In this document: one piece after another, positions 25,473 to 33,697 of the stretch
Numbering within the stretch: the first letter of the stretch is position 1
Layout of the letters: the number at the start of each line of letters is the position of its first letter
Origin: Pseudomonadota bacterium
GTDB taxonomy: Bacteria > Pseudomonadota > Gammaproteobacteria > Burkholderiales > Ferrovaceae
Reading direction: 5' to 3'
DNA length: 34,539 nt
Assembly (NCBI GenBank): GCA_021828745.1
Contig: JAJZDE010000005.1
Span: 1 to 34,539 of the forward strand
The notes under the pieces: generated by a model
Databases searched by the model: none
Seen by the model: the letters and a program-made list of their open reading frames with translations, nothing else
Told to the model about the DNA's origin: nothing
Translations under genes and position numbers: made by a program

Positions 25473-26827
25473 GTCTGCTGGACGATCCCGTCGACGGGCG
25501 TGACCATGGCGCCGGCCCGGTCGTGTCATCCGAGGCTCATGCTATCGCCTGTACGGGATTGGGGAAAGCCTACATGATTTACGCGCGACCGGAGGATCGG
25601 TTGAAGGAATGGCTGAAGGGCAGTCGCCTTGGGGAGGCTTTCTGGGCGTTGCGCGACGTGTCGCTCGATATTCGCCCCGGTCAGACGGTCGGGGTCATCG
25701 GGCATAACGGATCGGGCAAATCCACTTTTCTGCAGTTGGTCGCCGGGGTTCTCGAACCCACGGAAGGCGTACTGCACACCCGCGGGCGGGTCGCTGCACT
25801 GCTCGAACTGGGGATCGGCTTCAACCCGGAGTTCACGGGCCGGGAGAATATACGCCTGGGCGCGACCCTACTCGGTCTGGATCCCGACACCATCGAAGCG
25901 CGCATTCCCGATATTGCCCGTTTCGCCGATATCGGTCATTTCTTCGAGTACCCGGTCAAACTGTATTCTTCGGGCATGCACGCCCGCCTGGCCTTTGCCC
26001 TCGTCGCCCATGTTGACGCCGATATTCTTATCGTCGACGAGGCTCTTGCGGTGGGGGATGCAGCCTTTACGCAAAAATGCATGCGTTTCATGCGCGAGTT
26101 CCGCAGTCGCGGCACGCTCTGTTTCGTCTCCCACGATGCCGCTGCGGTCATCAACCTGTGCGATTCCGCCCTCTGGCTCGATCATGGCAAACTCGTCGCC
26201 TTCGACGAGGCGCGTTCCGTGTGCCGGGAATATCAGGAGGCCGTGAATGTGGCGCGACGGGGGGGCTACTCGAGTACCCGCAGCCAGACCCACGCCCGTC
26301 CGCCCATACAGGCGGCTCTGGCCGGGCAGATTCATGCGCAGGCCGTGGCTTCTGGATTCGACCCCGAGGGGCCGTGGCATGGATTCCTGGGGGCGCGCAT
26401 CGTTGCTGCCGATCTCGCCCTGGCAGAGGACCCGTTCTGTCTCAAGTTTCAAAACGGTGACCGGATACGCCTGAGGGTGACGGCGCATTGCGATCAGGAC
26501 ATGACCAGTCCGGTGATCGGCTTTTCCTGGAAAGATGTGCGCGGACAGGAAATTTTTGGCGCCAATACGCTCGCTGCCCTGAGTGATGACGAAACCTTGT
26601 TGAACGGGGATGCCTTCGTCGCTGAATTCCTGTTCACAATGCCTACCTTGCGCTCCGGACTTTATTTCATTGCGCTGGCATTGGCGGAGGGCGACCAGTT
26701 CAACCATGTCCACCATCACTGGATGGATGAAGCCTTCAGCATCCGCGTGACCGCCACGGAGCCAGTTATTGGCCTCATGGAGGTCTGGTACGAGGGCAGA
26801 CTACAGACAAAAAGTCGTGAAAAGTGA
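25469..26827 (+). CDS. wzt: Polysaccharide ABC transporter ATPase with C-terminal glycan-binding domain (copy 2)
   Basis: A 452-residue Wzt-type ATPase. Walker A GHNGSGKST lies at residues 78-86, with the LYSSGMHARLAFALV signature and Walker B ADILIVDEAL as in copy 1. The N-terminal 55 residues and the C-terminal domain (about 290-452) differ from copy 1; the latter keeps the Wzt_C motif FSWKDVRGQEIFGANT. No second permease follows, so it probably uses the same Wzm, either as homodimer or paired with copy 1. ATG 25469 overlaps the fusion gene stop (ATGA). A G7 run (26259-26265) lies in the linker just after the shared core. Its stop codon overlaps a Crp-type palindrome. Confidence 0.9.
   Translation: MSLLDDPVDGRDHGAGPVVSSEAHAIACTGLGKAYMIYARPEDRLKEWLKGSRLGEAFWALRDVSLDIRPGQTVGVIGHNGSGKSTFLQLVAGVLEPTEGVLHTRGRVAALLELGIGFNPEFTGRENIRLGATLLGLDPDTIEARIPDIARFADIGHFFEYPVKLYSSGMHARLAFALVAHVDADILIVDEALAVGDAAFTQKCMRFMREFRSRGTLCFVSHDAAAVINLCDSALWLDHGKLVAFDEARSVCREYQEAVNVARRGGYSSTRSQTHARPPIQAALAGQIHAQAVASGFDPEGPWHGFLGARIVAADLALAEDPFCLKFQNGDRIRLRVTAHCDQDMTSPVIGFSWKDVRGQEIFGANTLAALSDDETLLNGDAFVAEFLFTMPTLRSGLYFIALALAEGDQFNHVHHHWMDEAFSIRVTATEPVIGLMEVWYEGRLQTKSREK
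25640..26227 (+). repeat. 588-bp direct repeat, copy B (Wzt ATPase core)
   Basis: Second copy of the block at 21329-21916, in the same orientation and the same reading frame. The offset is 4311 bp, a multiple of three, so exchange between the copies would keep the frame. Confidence 0.9.
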
Positions 26828-26838
26828 TGTGTGTCACA
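26823..26838. promoter_or_regulatory. Crp-type operator at the end of wzt copy 2
   Basis: AGTGA-TGTGTG-TCACA matches 9 of 10 conserved Crp positions. It overlaps the wzt stop codon and lies about 155 bp upstream of the predicted transcription start of the first DUF4214 gene, farther than usual for direct activation. Confidence 0.45.
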
Positions 26839-26950
26839 TGATGAGGTCGTAAGCCTTGTTATGATGCGTGTGGGATCCCCCGACCGGGGTCAATTTATTC
26901 TAGTTCAAGTGGTGTGAGGAACATTCGTAGGATGAAGTCTGAAATAGTGG

Positions 26951-26980
26951 TTGTCATAACGGAACAGCAGGATATACAAT
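26951..26980 (+). promoter_or_regulatory. Predicted promoter of the first DUF4214 gene
   Basis: TTGTCA (26951-26956) and TACAAT (26975-26980) each match 5 of 6 sigma70 positions, with an 18-bp spacer. Transcription would begin near 26987, giving an A/T-rich leader of about 78 nt that ends with GGGAG 8 nt before ATG 27065. Confidence 0.55.
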
Positions 26981-27064
26981 GCCCCCTAGGTTGAGTACCG
27001 TGGGCTAGACTCTGTCCTGTAGTTTAGATTTATATAAATTCGTTAATTTATGGGAGAAACAACA

Positions 27065-30000
27065 ATGGCTCTTACCGCCAATCAAGTACAGCAGGCTTAT
27101 CTGGCCTATTTTGGGCGCCCTGCGGATGTTATCGGTCTGAACTACTGGGAAGGTCAAAGTCAAGCAGCCATGACTGCCGGTTTTGCAGGTAGCGCAGAAT
27201 TTGCCAATATGTATGCAGGGATGAGCCAAGCTCAGCAAGTGGAACAGGTTTATCTGAATGTGCTGGGTCGCCAAGCTGATCCCGCCGGTCTGACTTACTG
27301 GGCTGTACAACTTCAATCCGGTGCACAGACAATCGGCAGTTTGGTCAGTGCTATCTATAACGCTGTCCTGAGCGAAGCCACCACCAGCGTGGATTACGTC
27401 ACGGTTGCAAACCGTTTGGCCTACGCCAATGCTTTCACGAATGCCATGACCAACAGCACCCCCGATATCGTTGGTTACAGCGGGACAGGTGCAGCATCGG
27501 CAGCGCGTGCAGCATTGACCAGCGCCGTTCCAAGTGGTTCAACAGTGATGACTACCTTCAGCACCGTGGCCGCAGATGTGGCCAGCGTGGTTGCTGCAGG
27601 CACACAAGCACAAGCAACGACATTCACGCTCACTACAGGTGTGGACACCATCACCCCTGCAGGGAACTCCGTGATTAATGGAACACTGGATAACACTGCT
27701 GGAACCCCTGCAACCACAGCAACGTTGAGTGGTGCAGACTCGATTACTGCTACTGGCACCGGCAACACGCTGAAGTTGACCGATGGTATTTCAACCGCAT
27801 ACGACACAATCCCCGTTGGTACCACGATCTCCGGAGTTCAAACTATTACGCTGACGACAGCTGGTAATGCCGGTGACTTCGGTACCTCGTCTTTCGACAC
27901 TTCCGGTATTACTGGTGTTACATCAGTTTCAGTGACATCTGCTGGTACTCACGGGGATCAAATTAAGGCTGCTGCAACGACTAACGTTACAGACATCTCC
28001 AATGGAACGGCGAACCAAGTAGTGACCATAGGCGGCAACAATGTCACCGTTACTACGAGTGGTATCGTTGATGTCGGTTATACGAGTGGAGGCGCGGTTG
28101 GCGCAGCGGCTACAGCGGCAGCAGGTGCAGTTACTGTTACAGATACGGGTGCAGGTACCGCTGGGACGTTGACGGCTGCTACATTGTTGGCTAGCGGTGC
28201 GATTAATGCTGCGGCCAGTTCAACTCAGGCTACTGTAGGTGCTGCTGTATTTGTTCAGGCTGCTGGAGCGGTTACGGTTGCTTCCAAAGGTAGTGTTACA
28301 GTGACTGGTGGTACAGCAGTTTCTGCAACTGTTTCTGGTGCAACGACCTATGCCACCCAGCAAGCAGATGTGACTGCGTCGACCACAGCAACAGCGGCGT
28401 CCGTTGCGGCTACTACTGCCAAAACGAATGCTGCTGCGGTAGTGACGGCTTTGAACACCGCAAATACATCTCTTGGTTCGGCTACCACCCAAGCATTGGC
28501 CAACGCAGCAACTTTTACTGCCGAGAATGCTGGCGCTATTACCCAGGCACAAAGGTCAACGATTGACGCTGCTTACTACACAGCGTTGAATGCTACCGGC
28601 GGAACTGCTTCTTTGGCTGAGACTGCAGCTCAAAATGCATTGGCACCCATCATTACGGCTGCAACCAATTCGAGTACATCTGCAGCAAATGCTGCCACCC
28701 TTGCGGGAAATGCTGCCATTGCTGCAAGTGGTGTTGTTGCTACTGATGGTTCTGCTGCAAACATTATCTACACTGATACCACCAATACTGCACTGGCTAG
28801 TTTCTCCGCAACTGGAAACTATAAAGGGTCTGTCGCTGTGACTGATGGTTCTACCCTCAGCAACACATTGACTTCTGTGACTTTGAATAATGCTGGTACA
28901 GCAACTCTTACGGGTCAAGCTTTGACAAATGTAAGCCTGTCCAATCAGGTCAACAACGTAACGGTTGACAACACGACCGTTGGCCACGCAGATACACTGA
29001 CATTGAATACAGTGAACGGCAGCACCATCGTTGATGCTCACGCCACTACGGTGAACATTGTTACTGCCGATACATCTGGCGACACCATCACGCTGACAAC
29101 TGGCCTTGCAACAGCAGTAAACATTTCAGGTACTGCTGGGGTGACCTTTACTGCAGATACGTTAGCGGCTAATGCAGTTGTGACCGCTTCTGTTGGTGGT
29201 GACTCAATCACCTTGACGGCTGGTCAGTCGTTTGTCGGTGGTACAACTGGCGGCAATACCATCACGACTGCAGATGCAGCATTGCAAACTGCAGCAGTGA
29301 ATGCAGGAACAGGTGGGAATAACACGCTATCCATCACAGGCGGTACTGATTATGCGGCAGCACCTGCGAGCTCCACAACGGCACAATTGGCTTCAGCAGC
29401 TGAGTTCTCAAACTTCAACACCTTGGAAGTTACGGCAGCAACCGTAAACATTGGTAACTTTACGAAGTCGACCTTTACCGGAATTGAACTGGGTGGAAAT
29501 GCGACGATAAATGGTCTGAATGCAACACAGGCTGCTAATGTGACGGCACTTGCAAATTCAGTATTTACGCTTGGTATCACCGGTGCTACCAATCCTGGTC
29601 AGATCGATACCGTTCACGTTACAGCCAATGCGGGTGACAGTGGCGCAAGCACACTGACTCTCGCTCCAACACTGGCAGGCGTGGAAATTCTGCACCTCAC
29701 AGCAGTTGATGGCATCACCATTAGCTCGTTGACGGCTGACCCTGCTCTTACCAATGTCAACATTGATGGTGCAGGTTCGGTTAGTTTGACTACCGGTGCT
29801 TTGGTGTTGAATGTTAACACCGTCATTAATGCAAGCACTGCTACTGGCGCTGTAACGATTGACGCCAGTTCTTCCACCACCAACCCATTGGATATCGTTG
29901 GTAGCACAACGGCAGCCAACACGCTTACCGGTAATGCAGTTGCAGGGGATGTTCTGACCGGTGGGAATGGTGGCGATACCATTACCGCTGGTGCAGCAGC

Positions 30001-30622
30001 AACTATCACTGATGGCAATGGAACCAATGTCATCGCTGGCAGCACCTTCGCTGACACGATCACCGTTGGCAATGGTGTTAACACCATCACAGCAGGTGCT
30101 GGAAGCACGATTACTGCGGGCACTGGAGATAACTCCATTACCGATGCAGGAATTACTGGTGTGAATACAATCACAGTCGGTACAGGTTCCAACACGATCG
30201 TTCTGGGTACGGCTGCTGGTGACACGACAGCTACATACGCCGTCACGCTGGGTGCACATACGGCTACTTCCGGAATTGATTCGATTTCGATTGGTAGTGC
30301 TGGTACAGCGTTTGCTACAGTGCCTAACTTGGTTGTTACGGGTGCCGTAGCGGGTGATCAGATTGTGTTCGCCAACGACACCGCCGCTAATACTGTGCTT
30401 GCTGCAGTAACAGCAGGTTCTACAGCCGCAGCGACTATTACTGCGGTTGAAGCGGCAGCGTCAGCAGGAGCTCATGATGTTGCTTACTCGGTTTTCGGTG
30501 GTAACACCTACGTGGCTGAGAGCCTTGCTGCTGCTGCGGCAAGCGCAACCAACACAACATTGATTGAGTTGATTGGTACGCACACAGTAACGGCAGGAAC
30601 AGGTCACATCGTAGTAGCCTAA
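27065..30622 (+). CDS. Large DUF4214 surface protein with RTX-like repeats, probable type I secretion substrate
   Basis: An 1185-residue protein rich in Ala, Thr, Gly, Ser, Val and Asn, with no cysteine recognised. Residues about 5-115 hold DUF4214-type repeats (QQAYLAYFGRPADVIGLNYW, then VYLNVLGRQADPAGLTYW). The long middle is made of short beta-strand repeats (TLNNAGTATLTGQALTNVSL type). Residues about 959-1050 have degenerate RTX-like repeats (GGNGGDTITAG, TFADTITVGNGVNTITAG). The C-terminus (AYSVFGGNTYVAES ... LIELIGTHTV) resembles uncleaved C-terminal signals of type I substrates. There is no N-terminal signal peptide. ATG 27065 has GGGAG 8 nt upstream; ATG 27050 lies before that site. 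It is probably exported by the type I system in this window and could form an S-layer or adhesin. Confidence 0.85.
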   Translation: MALTANQVQQAYLAYFGRPADVIGLNYWEGQSQAAMTAGFAGSAEFANMYAGMSQAQQVEQVYLNVLGRQADPAGLTYWAVQLQSGAQTIGSLVSAIYNAVLSEATTSVDYVTVANRLAYANAFTNAMTNSTPDIVGYSGTGAASAARAALTSAVPSGSTVMTTFSTVAADVASVVAAGTQAQATTFTLTTGVDTITPAGNSVINGTLDNTAGTPATTATLSGADSITATGTGNTLKLTDGISTAYDTIPVGTTISGVQTITLTTAGNAGDFGTSSFDTSGITGVTSVSVTSAGTHGDQIKAAATTNVTDISNGTANQVVTIGGNNVTVTTSGIVDVGYTSGGAVGAAATAAAGAVTVTDTGAGTAGTLTAATLLASGAINAAASSTQATVGAAVFVQAAGAVTVASKGSVTVTGGTAVSATVSGATTYATQQADVTASTTATAASVAATTAKTNAAAVVTALNTANTSLGSATTQALANAATFTAENAGAITQAQRSTIDAAYYTALNATGGTASLAETAAQNALAPIITAATNSSTSAANAATLAGNAAIAASGVVATDGSAANIIYTDTTNTALASFSATGNYKGSVAVTDGSTLSNTLTSVTLNNAGTATLTGQALTNVSLSNQVNNVTVDNTTVGHADTLTLNTVNGSTIVDAHATTVNIVTADTSGDTITLTTGLATAVNISGTAGVTFTADTLAANAVVTASVGGDSITLTAGQSFVGGTTGGNTITTADAALQTAAVNAGTGGNNTLSITGGTDYAAAPASSTTAQLASAAEFSNFNTLEVTAATVNIGNFTKSTFTGIELGGNATINGLNATQAANVTALANSVFTLGITGATNPGQIDTVHVTANAGDSGASTLTLAPTLAGVEILHLTAVDGITISSLTADPALTNVNIDGAGSVSLTTGALVLNVNTVINASTATGAVTIDASSSTTNPLDIVGSTTAANTLTGNAVAGDVLTGGNGGDTITAGAAATITDGNGTNVIAGSTFADTITVGNGVNTITAGAGSTITAGTGDNSITDAGITGVNTITVGTGSNTIVLGTAAGDTTATYAVTLGAHTATSGIDSISIGSAGTAFATVPNLVVTGAVAGDQIVFANDTAANTVLAAVTAGSTAAATITAVEAAASAGAHDVAYSVFGGNTYVAESLAAAAASATNTTLIELIGTHTVTAGTGHIVVA

Positions 30623-30655
30623 TCTCAAAAGAGATGCCCACAGATCACCGTGGGT
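30623..30655 (+). promoter_or_regulatory. Conserved 3' element, copy 1
   Basis: Just after the stop lies a small TCTC-AAAA-GAGA hairpin, then a 20-nt element (30636-30655) with CCCAC / GTGGG arms and loop AGATCACC. The same 20 bases follow the second DUF4214 gene at 33218-33237. Each copy precedes a separate intrinsic terminator, so it may be an mRNA processing, stability or regulator-binding site. Confidence 0.6.
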
Positions 30656-30670
30656 TAAGTAATACGAAGA

Positions 30671-30702
30671 CCCCACCTTTCCAAAAGAGGGGTGGGGTTT
30701 TT
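30671..30702 (+). terminator. Intrinsic terminator after the first DUF4214 gene
   Basis: CCCCACC (30671-30677) pairs with GGTGGGG (30691-30697) and is followed directly by TTTTT. This is a strong rho-independent terminator, so the two DUF4214 genes are probably transcribed separately or with partial read-through. Confidence 0.85.
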
Positions 30703-30810
30703 CTCTAAGGGGATTAAGGGATTCAGATGGTTAGTCCTTTTAGAGAAAAGTACCCAACGCGGGCCGCGATGCCCTGTAGATTTGTCCTATCCAACTGGAG
30801 AACTTGAAAC

Positions 30811-33198
30811 ATGGCGACTACTGCTACAGCAACAGATGTTGAAAACGCATATCTGGCTTACTTTGGACGCCCAGCAGACCCAGAGGGTATGAACTACTGG
30901 ATTGGTAAGTCTATTGCGACCATGCAAGCTGGATTTGCTGCTAGCCAGGAGTACCAGAATTTGTACGGAGGGATGACCAATACTCAGGTGGTGACCCAGG
31001 TTTACCAGAACCTGCTGGGACGTGCCCCTGATGCGGGTGGTCTGGCATATTGGGTGAACCAAATGAATCTGGGGGCGGCGACTGTTGCTACGATTGTGAC
31101 GCAAATGCAAGCGAATGCAGAGGGGGTTGATATTGCAACGCTCGCCAATCGCTTCGTTTTTGCCATTCATTTCACAGAAGATCTGACCTCTCAATCACAG
31201 ATAGCCGGTTACAGCGGAACTGCCGCAGCGAATGCTGCTCGTATTGCGGTATCTCAGGTCACCAACACGTCTTCCTCTCTTGCCACGGCTGAATCCAATA
31301 TGGCCCTGGATATACAGGCAGTAGATAACGGAGAGTCTCCGGTTGCACTGGCTGCGGCGAATGCGGCTGCGGCAGCAACGGCAGCGACCAATGCCAGCAA
31401 TCTTGCCTCCTATGGCTCAATTAATGGGGTGACGCAAACCAGTGCTGCCAATACGTTTGCACTGAGTTCTGGGGCGAATACTGTAAACATGGTGGTTGGA
31501 TCCTCGGCTGTCACTGATACCTTTACAAATACTTCAGCCCCTACATCGTTGATCGTAAATGTCTCTGGATCAAGTACGGGCGCTTTGGGGATTGCAGCGT
31601 TTACGAATAATAGCCTCACATCTGCAACGTTCAACAATACCAGCGCTTCAGCTCTAACGGTCTCAGGAATTACTGATACGGCGCTTGCTACCTTGACTAT
31701 TGGCGGGGGGTCAGGAACGGGATCTGAAGCGATTACCGTGATCAATGATGCGGCTTCGACTTTGACGATTCATGGCAATAACTTTTCTACAGGGGGGGCA
31801 ACTGTAACCCTGACATCACCGACTGTTGCAACCTTGAATGTGTATGCCGGAGGAGATAATTTAGTAATTGCACCGTTTGCTGATAACAGCCTGACCAATT
31901 TGACGCTCGGGAATGGTTCTGGAACTGCGTATAGTTTAACATTGGACGGGTTGACTGACAGTTCTAACTTGGTTTTGAATATTCTGGGGTATGCAGGCCC
32001 GGTTAACGAGAATGCACTGACGCTGACGGGTACGAGTTTTACCGTGAACGATAGTTCGAATGCAAATCAATCCTTGGTTGCTTTTACTGACAACAACCTG
32101 ACCAGTCTTACGCTGAACAATACTCCGGCAATTGGACCGTCTGCTTTGCTGACTGCATCTGGCATCACTTCCGGGGCGACGGGTACAGTAACGGTTGCAG
32201 ACACGGGTACAGAAGCCGTGACCATTAATTCGCTGACTTTGAGTGGTGCAGGTAACCATACCATCAGCAATAGTGGTGCCGGACTTCTGACTATCGGGTC
32301 CCTCAGCGATTCTACGGGTGCTAATATCCTTGCCATTAGCAGTAGCGGCGCAGGGGGTATTTTGGACTCGGCTGATACGACTACTGCGGGAACGGTGACC
32401 TTCACAAATTCGGGCGGTGGAACGATCACTGAATCAAACATGACGGCCAACGTCGCAACGGCTATTAATTTGGTGAATGGCGTTACCGGCACGATTGGTG
32501 ATAGCAGCGCATCAGCAGTTACTGTTTTGGGTTCAGGTGATAATTCGGCCCTTACGCTGAATATTACTGGAAACGGTGCTAATACAATTACAGTCGGCAA
32601 TGGTGGAAACACGATCACTACAGGCACTGGGGCAAACACGGTTACTAGCGGAACAGGGAATGATACGATCAACCTTGGAGCCGGCGGAGGTGGATCCACG
32701 GTCAATGGAGGTGGGGGTACCGATCAAATAAATTTGAGTGCTTCGCATATTACGGCAGATACAGTGTATCTGGTCCCCGGAGCTATTGAAAATATTACGG
32801 GATTTGGTGGTTCAGGTACAGTCGCTGATCTGTTGAATGTGACTCACACTGGAAATGTGCTTTCAGGTGCGACATTAGTGAATGAGACAGCCCTTGCTAC
32901 GGGTAATGCAAATCTAGCTGCAACGAGTGGTGACGTATTTCTGAAGGCTGATGGTGGAACCGCACTGACAGTAACAACAGCTGCGGCACTGTTTAGTACC
33001 ACAAGTAGCAATGCTGGAACTTGGAATATTGCTAATTCGGCAGCATCTAGCCACGTATTGATCGAGACGGGTTCTTCTGCTACGTCGGATATTGTTTGGG
33101 AGATTAATGTGGCAAACGCTGGTGCAATTACAGCGGTAAAAATTGCAACGATCGGTGTTGTTTCAGGCCACGACATTGCATTTGCAAACATCGCCTAA
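30811..33198 (+). CDS. DUF4214 surface protein with RTX-like repeats, paralogue of the preceding gene
   Basis: A 795-residue protein related to its upstream neighbour over about the first 180 residues: VENAYLAYFGRPADPEGMNYW, VYQNLLGRAPDAGGLAYW, then IAGYSGTAAANAARIAV. The middle and C-terminal parts diverge but are again Thr/Ala/Gly/Asn-rich beta-repeat sequence. RTX-like repeats occur at about 589-645 (NGANTITVGNGGNTITTGTG, GTGNDTINLGAGGGG). The C-terminal 60 residues are a glycine-poor beta region that may act as the export signal. No signal peptide is seen. ATG 30811 has GGAG 10 nt upstream. A shared N-terminus with a variable body suggests a common anchor, as the LPS-binding N-terminus does in RsaA-like S-layer proteins (inference). 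Confidence 0.83.
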   Translation: MATTATATDVENAYLAYFGRPADPEGMNYWIGKSIATMQAGFAASQEYQNLYGGMTNTQVVTQVYQNLLGRAPDAGGLAYWVNQMNLGAATVATIVTQMQANAEGVDIATLANRFVFAIHFTEDLTSQSQIAGYSGTAAANAARIAVSQVTNTSSSLATAESNMALDIQAVDNGESPVALAAANAAAAATAATNASNLASYGSINGVTQTSAANTFALSSGANTVNMVVGSSAVTDTFTNTSAPTSLIVNVSGSSTGALGIAAFTNNSLTSATFNNTSASALTVSGITDTALATLTIGGGSGTGSEAITVINDAASTLTIHGNNFSTGGATVTLTSPTVATLNVYAGGDNLVIAPFADNSLTNLTLGNGSGTAYSLTLDGLTDSSNLVLNILGYAGPVNENALTLTGTSFTVNDSSNANQSLVAFTDNNLTSLTLNNTPAIGPSALLTASGITSGATGTVTVADTGTEAVTINSLTLSGAGNHTISNSGAGLLTIGSLSDSTGANILAISSSGAGGILDSADTTTAGTVTFTNSGGGTITESNMTANVATAINLVNGVTGTIGDSSASAVTVLGSGDNSALTLNITGNGANTITVGNGGNTITTGTGANTVTSGTGNDTINLGAGGGGSTVNGGGGTDQINLSASHITADTVYLVPGAIENITGFGGSGTVADLLNVTHTGNVLSGATLVNETALATGNANLAATSGDVFLKADGGTALTVTTAAALFSTTSSNAGTWNIANSAASSHVLIETGSSATSDIVWEINVANAGAITAVKIATIGVVSGHDIAFANIA

Positions 33199-33217
33199 AT
33201 CTCCCTAAAAAGAGATT

Positions 33218-33237
33218 GCCCACAGATCACCGTGGGT
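33218..33237 (+). promoter_or_regulatory. Conserved 3' element, copy 2
   Basis: These 20 bases are identical to those at 30636-30655 and again follow a DUF4214 stop codon (20 nt away), preceded by a similar AAAAGAGAT stretch. CCCAC and GTGGG can pair around an 8-nt loop. Confidence 0.6.
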
Positions 33238-33251
33238 AGTATCAAATCAAA

Positions 33252-33279
33252 CCCTCAGCTCAAAAGGCTGGGGGTTTTT
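33252..33279 (+). terminator. Intrinsic terminator after the second DUF4214 gene
   Basis: CCCTCAGC (33252-33259) pairs with GCTGGGGG (33267-33274, one T-G wobble) and is followed by TTTTT. The small gene that follows begins 31 bp later and would need read-through or its own promoter. Confidence 0.85.
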
Positions 33280-33310
33280 CCATTAATATACAAACTCAGA
33301 AGAACCCAAT

Positions 33311-33523
33311 ATGACCAAGATTAGAATAGACAACATCGAATATGACCTTGACCTCCTGACAGATGAAGCCAGGGCACAATTATCCAGTCTGCAATTTGTG
33401 GATAATGAAATAGAGCGATTGAATGCGAAGATGGCGGTATTACAGACAGCAAGGAATGCGTATTCCAAGGCATTGAAGGAGGTGTTGCCAAGTTTTCAGG
33501 GGGATACGATCCAGTTGAATTGA
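33311..33523 (+). CDS. Small DUF6447-like protein
   Basis: A 70-residue acidic protein that resembles the DUF6447 family as I recall it; no function is known to me. The N-terminus has the pattern KIRIDNIEYDLDLLTDEARAQL, followed by a helical stretch (LQFVDNEIERLNAKMAVLQTARNAYSKALKE) likely to form a coiled coil. It has no signal peptide or membrane segment. Its place right after the DUF4214 genes suggests a role as cytoplasmic partner or chaperone of a secreted protein, but this is inference. The ribosome site before ATG 33311 is weak (AGAAGA). Confidence 0.7.
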   Translation: MTKIRIDNIEYDLDLLTDEARAQLSSLQFVDNEIERLNAKMAVLQTARNAYSKALKEVLPSFQGDTIQLN

Positions 33524-33569
33524 GGGGGTTGGTTGTCACTGAGCAGAAATACCGGTGGTGGACCCGAAT

Positions 33570-33602
33570 CCCCCCGCAGCTGTAATGGCCAACGGGGGTT
33601 TT
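33570..33602 (+). terminator. Intrinsic terminator after the DUF6447-like gene
   Basis: CCCCCG (33571-33576) pairs with CGGGGG (33593-33598) across a 16-nt loop and is followed by TTTT. Confidence 0.65.
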
Positions 33603-33697
33603 CATGGACTGGGTCAGGAAATCATGCACAAGTGGAAGGACAAAACCATCACCACCATCGAACATAGAAGCAGGAACAGAGACATGATCGCTTCCCC

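Noticed and set aside
26874..26891. Short CCCC/GGGG hairpin after wzt copy 2 as a terminator
   Set aside because: The stem is only four pairs with mismatches beyond, and no T run follows.
27600..30250. Repeated short motifs in the DUF4214 gene as a CRISPR-like or satellite array
   Set aside because: Repeats are degenerate, in frame and vary in spacing; they reflect beta-strand and RTX-like protein repeats.
29558..30259. Minus-strand frames opposite the first DUF4214 gene (also 28220-29041 and 32067-32705)
   Set aside because: Repetitive low-complexity coding DNA leaves long stop-free frames on the other strand; the products are Cys/Ser- or Pro/Val-rich without recognisable domains.
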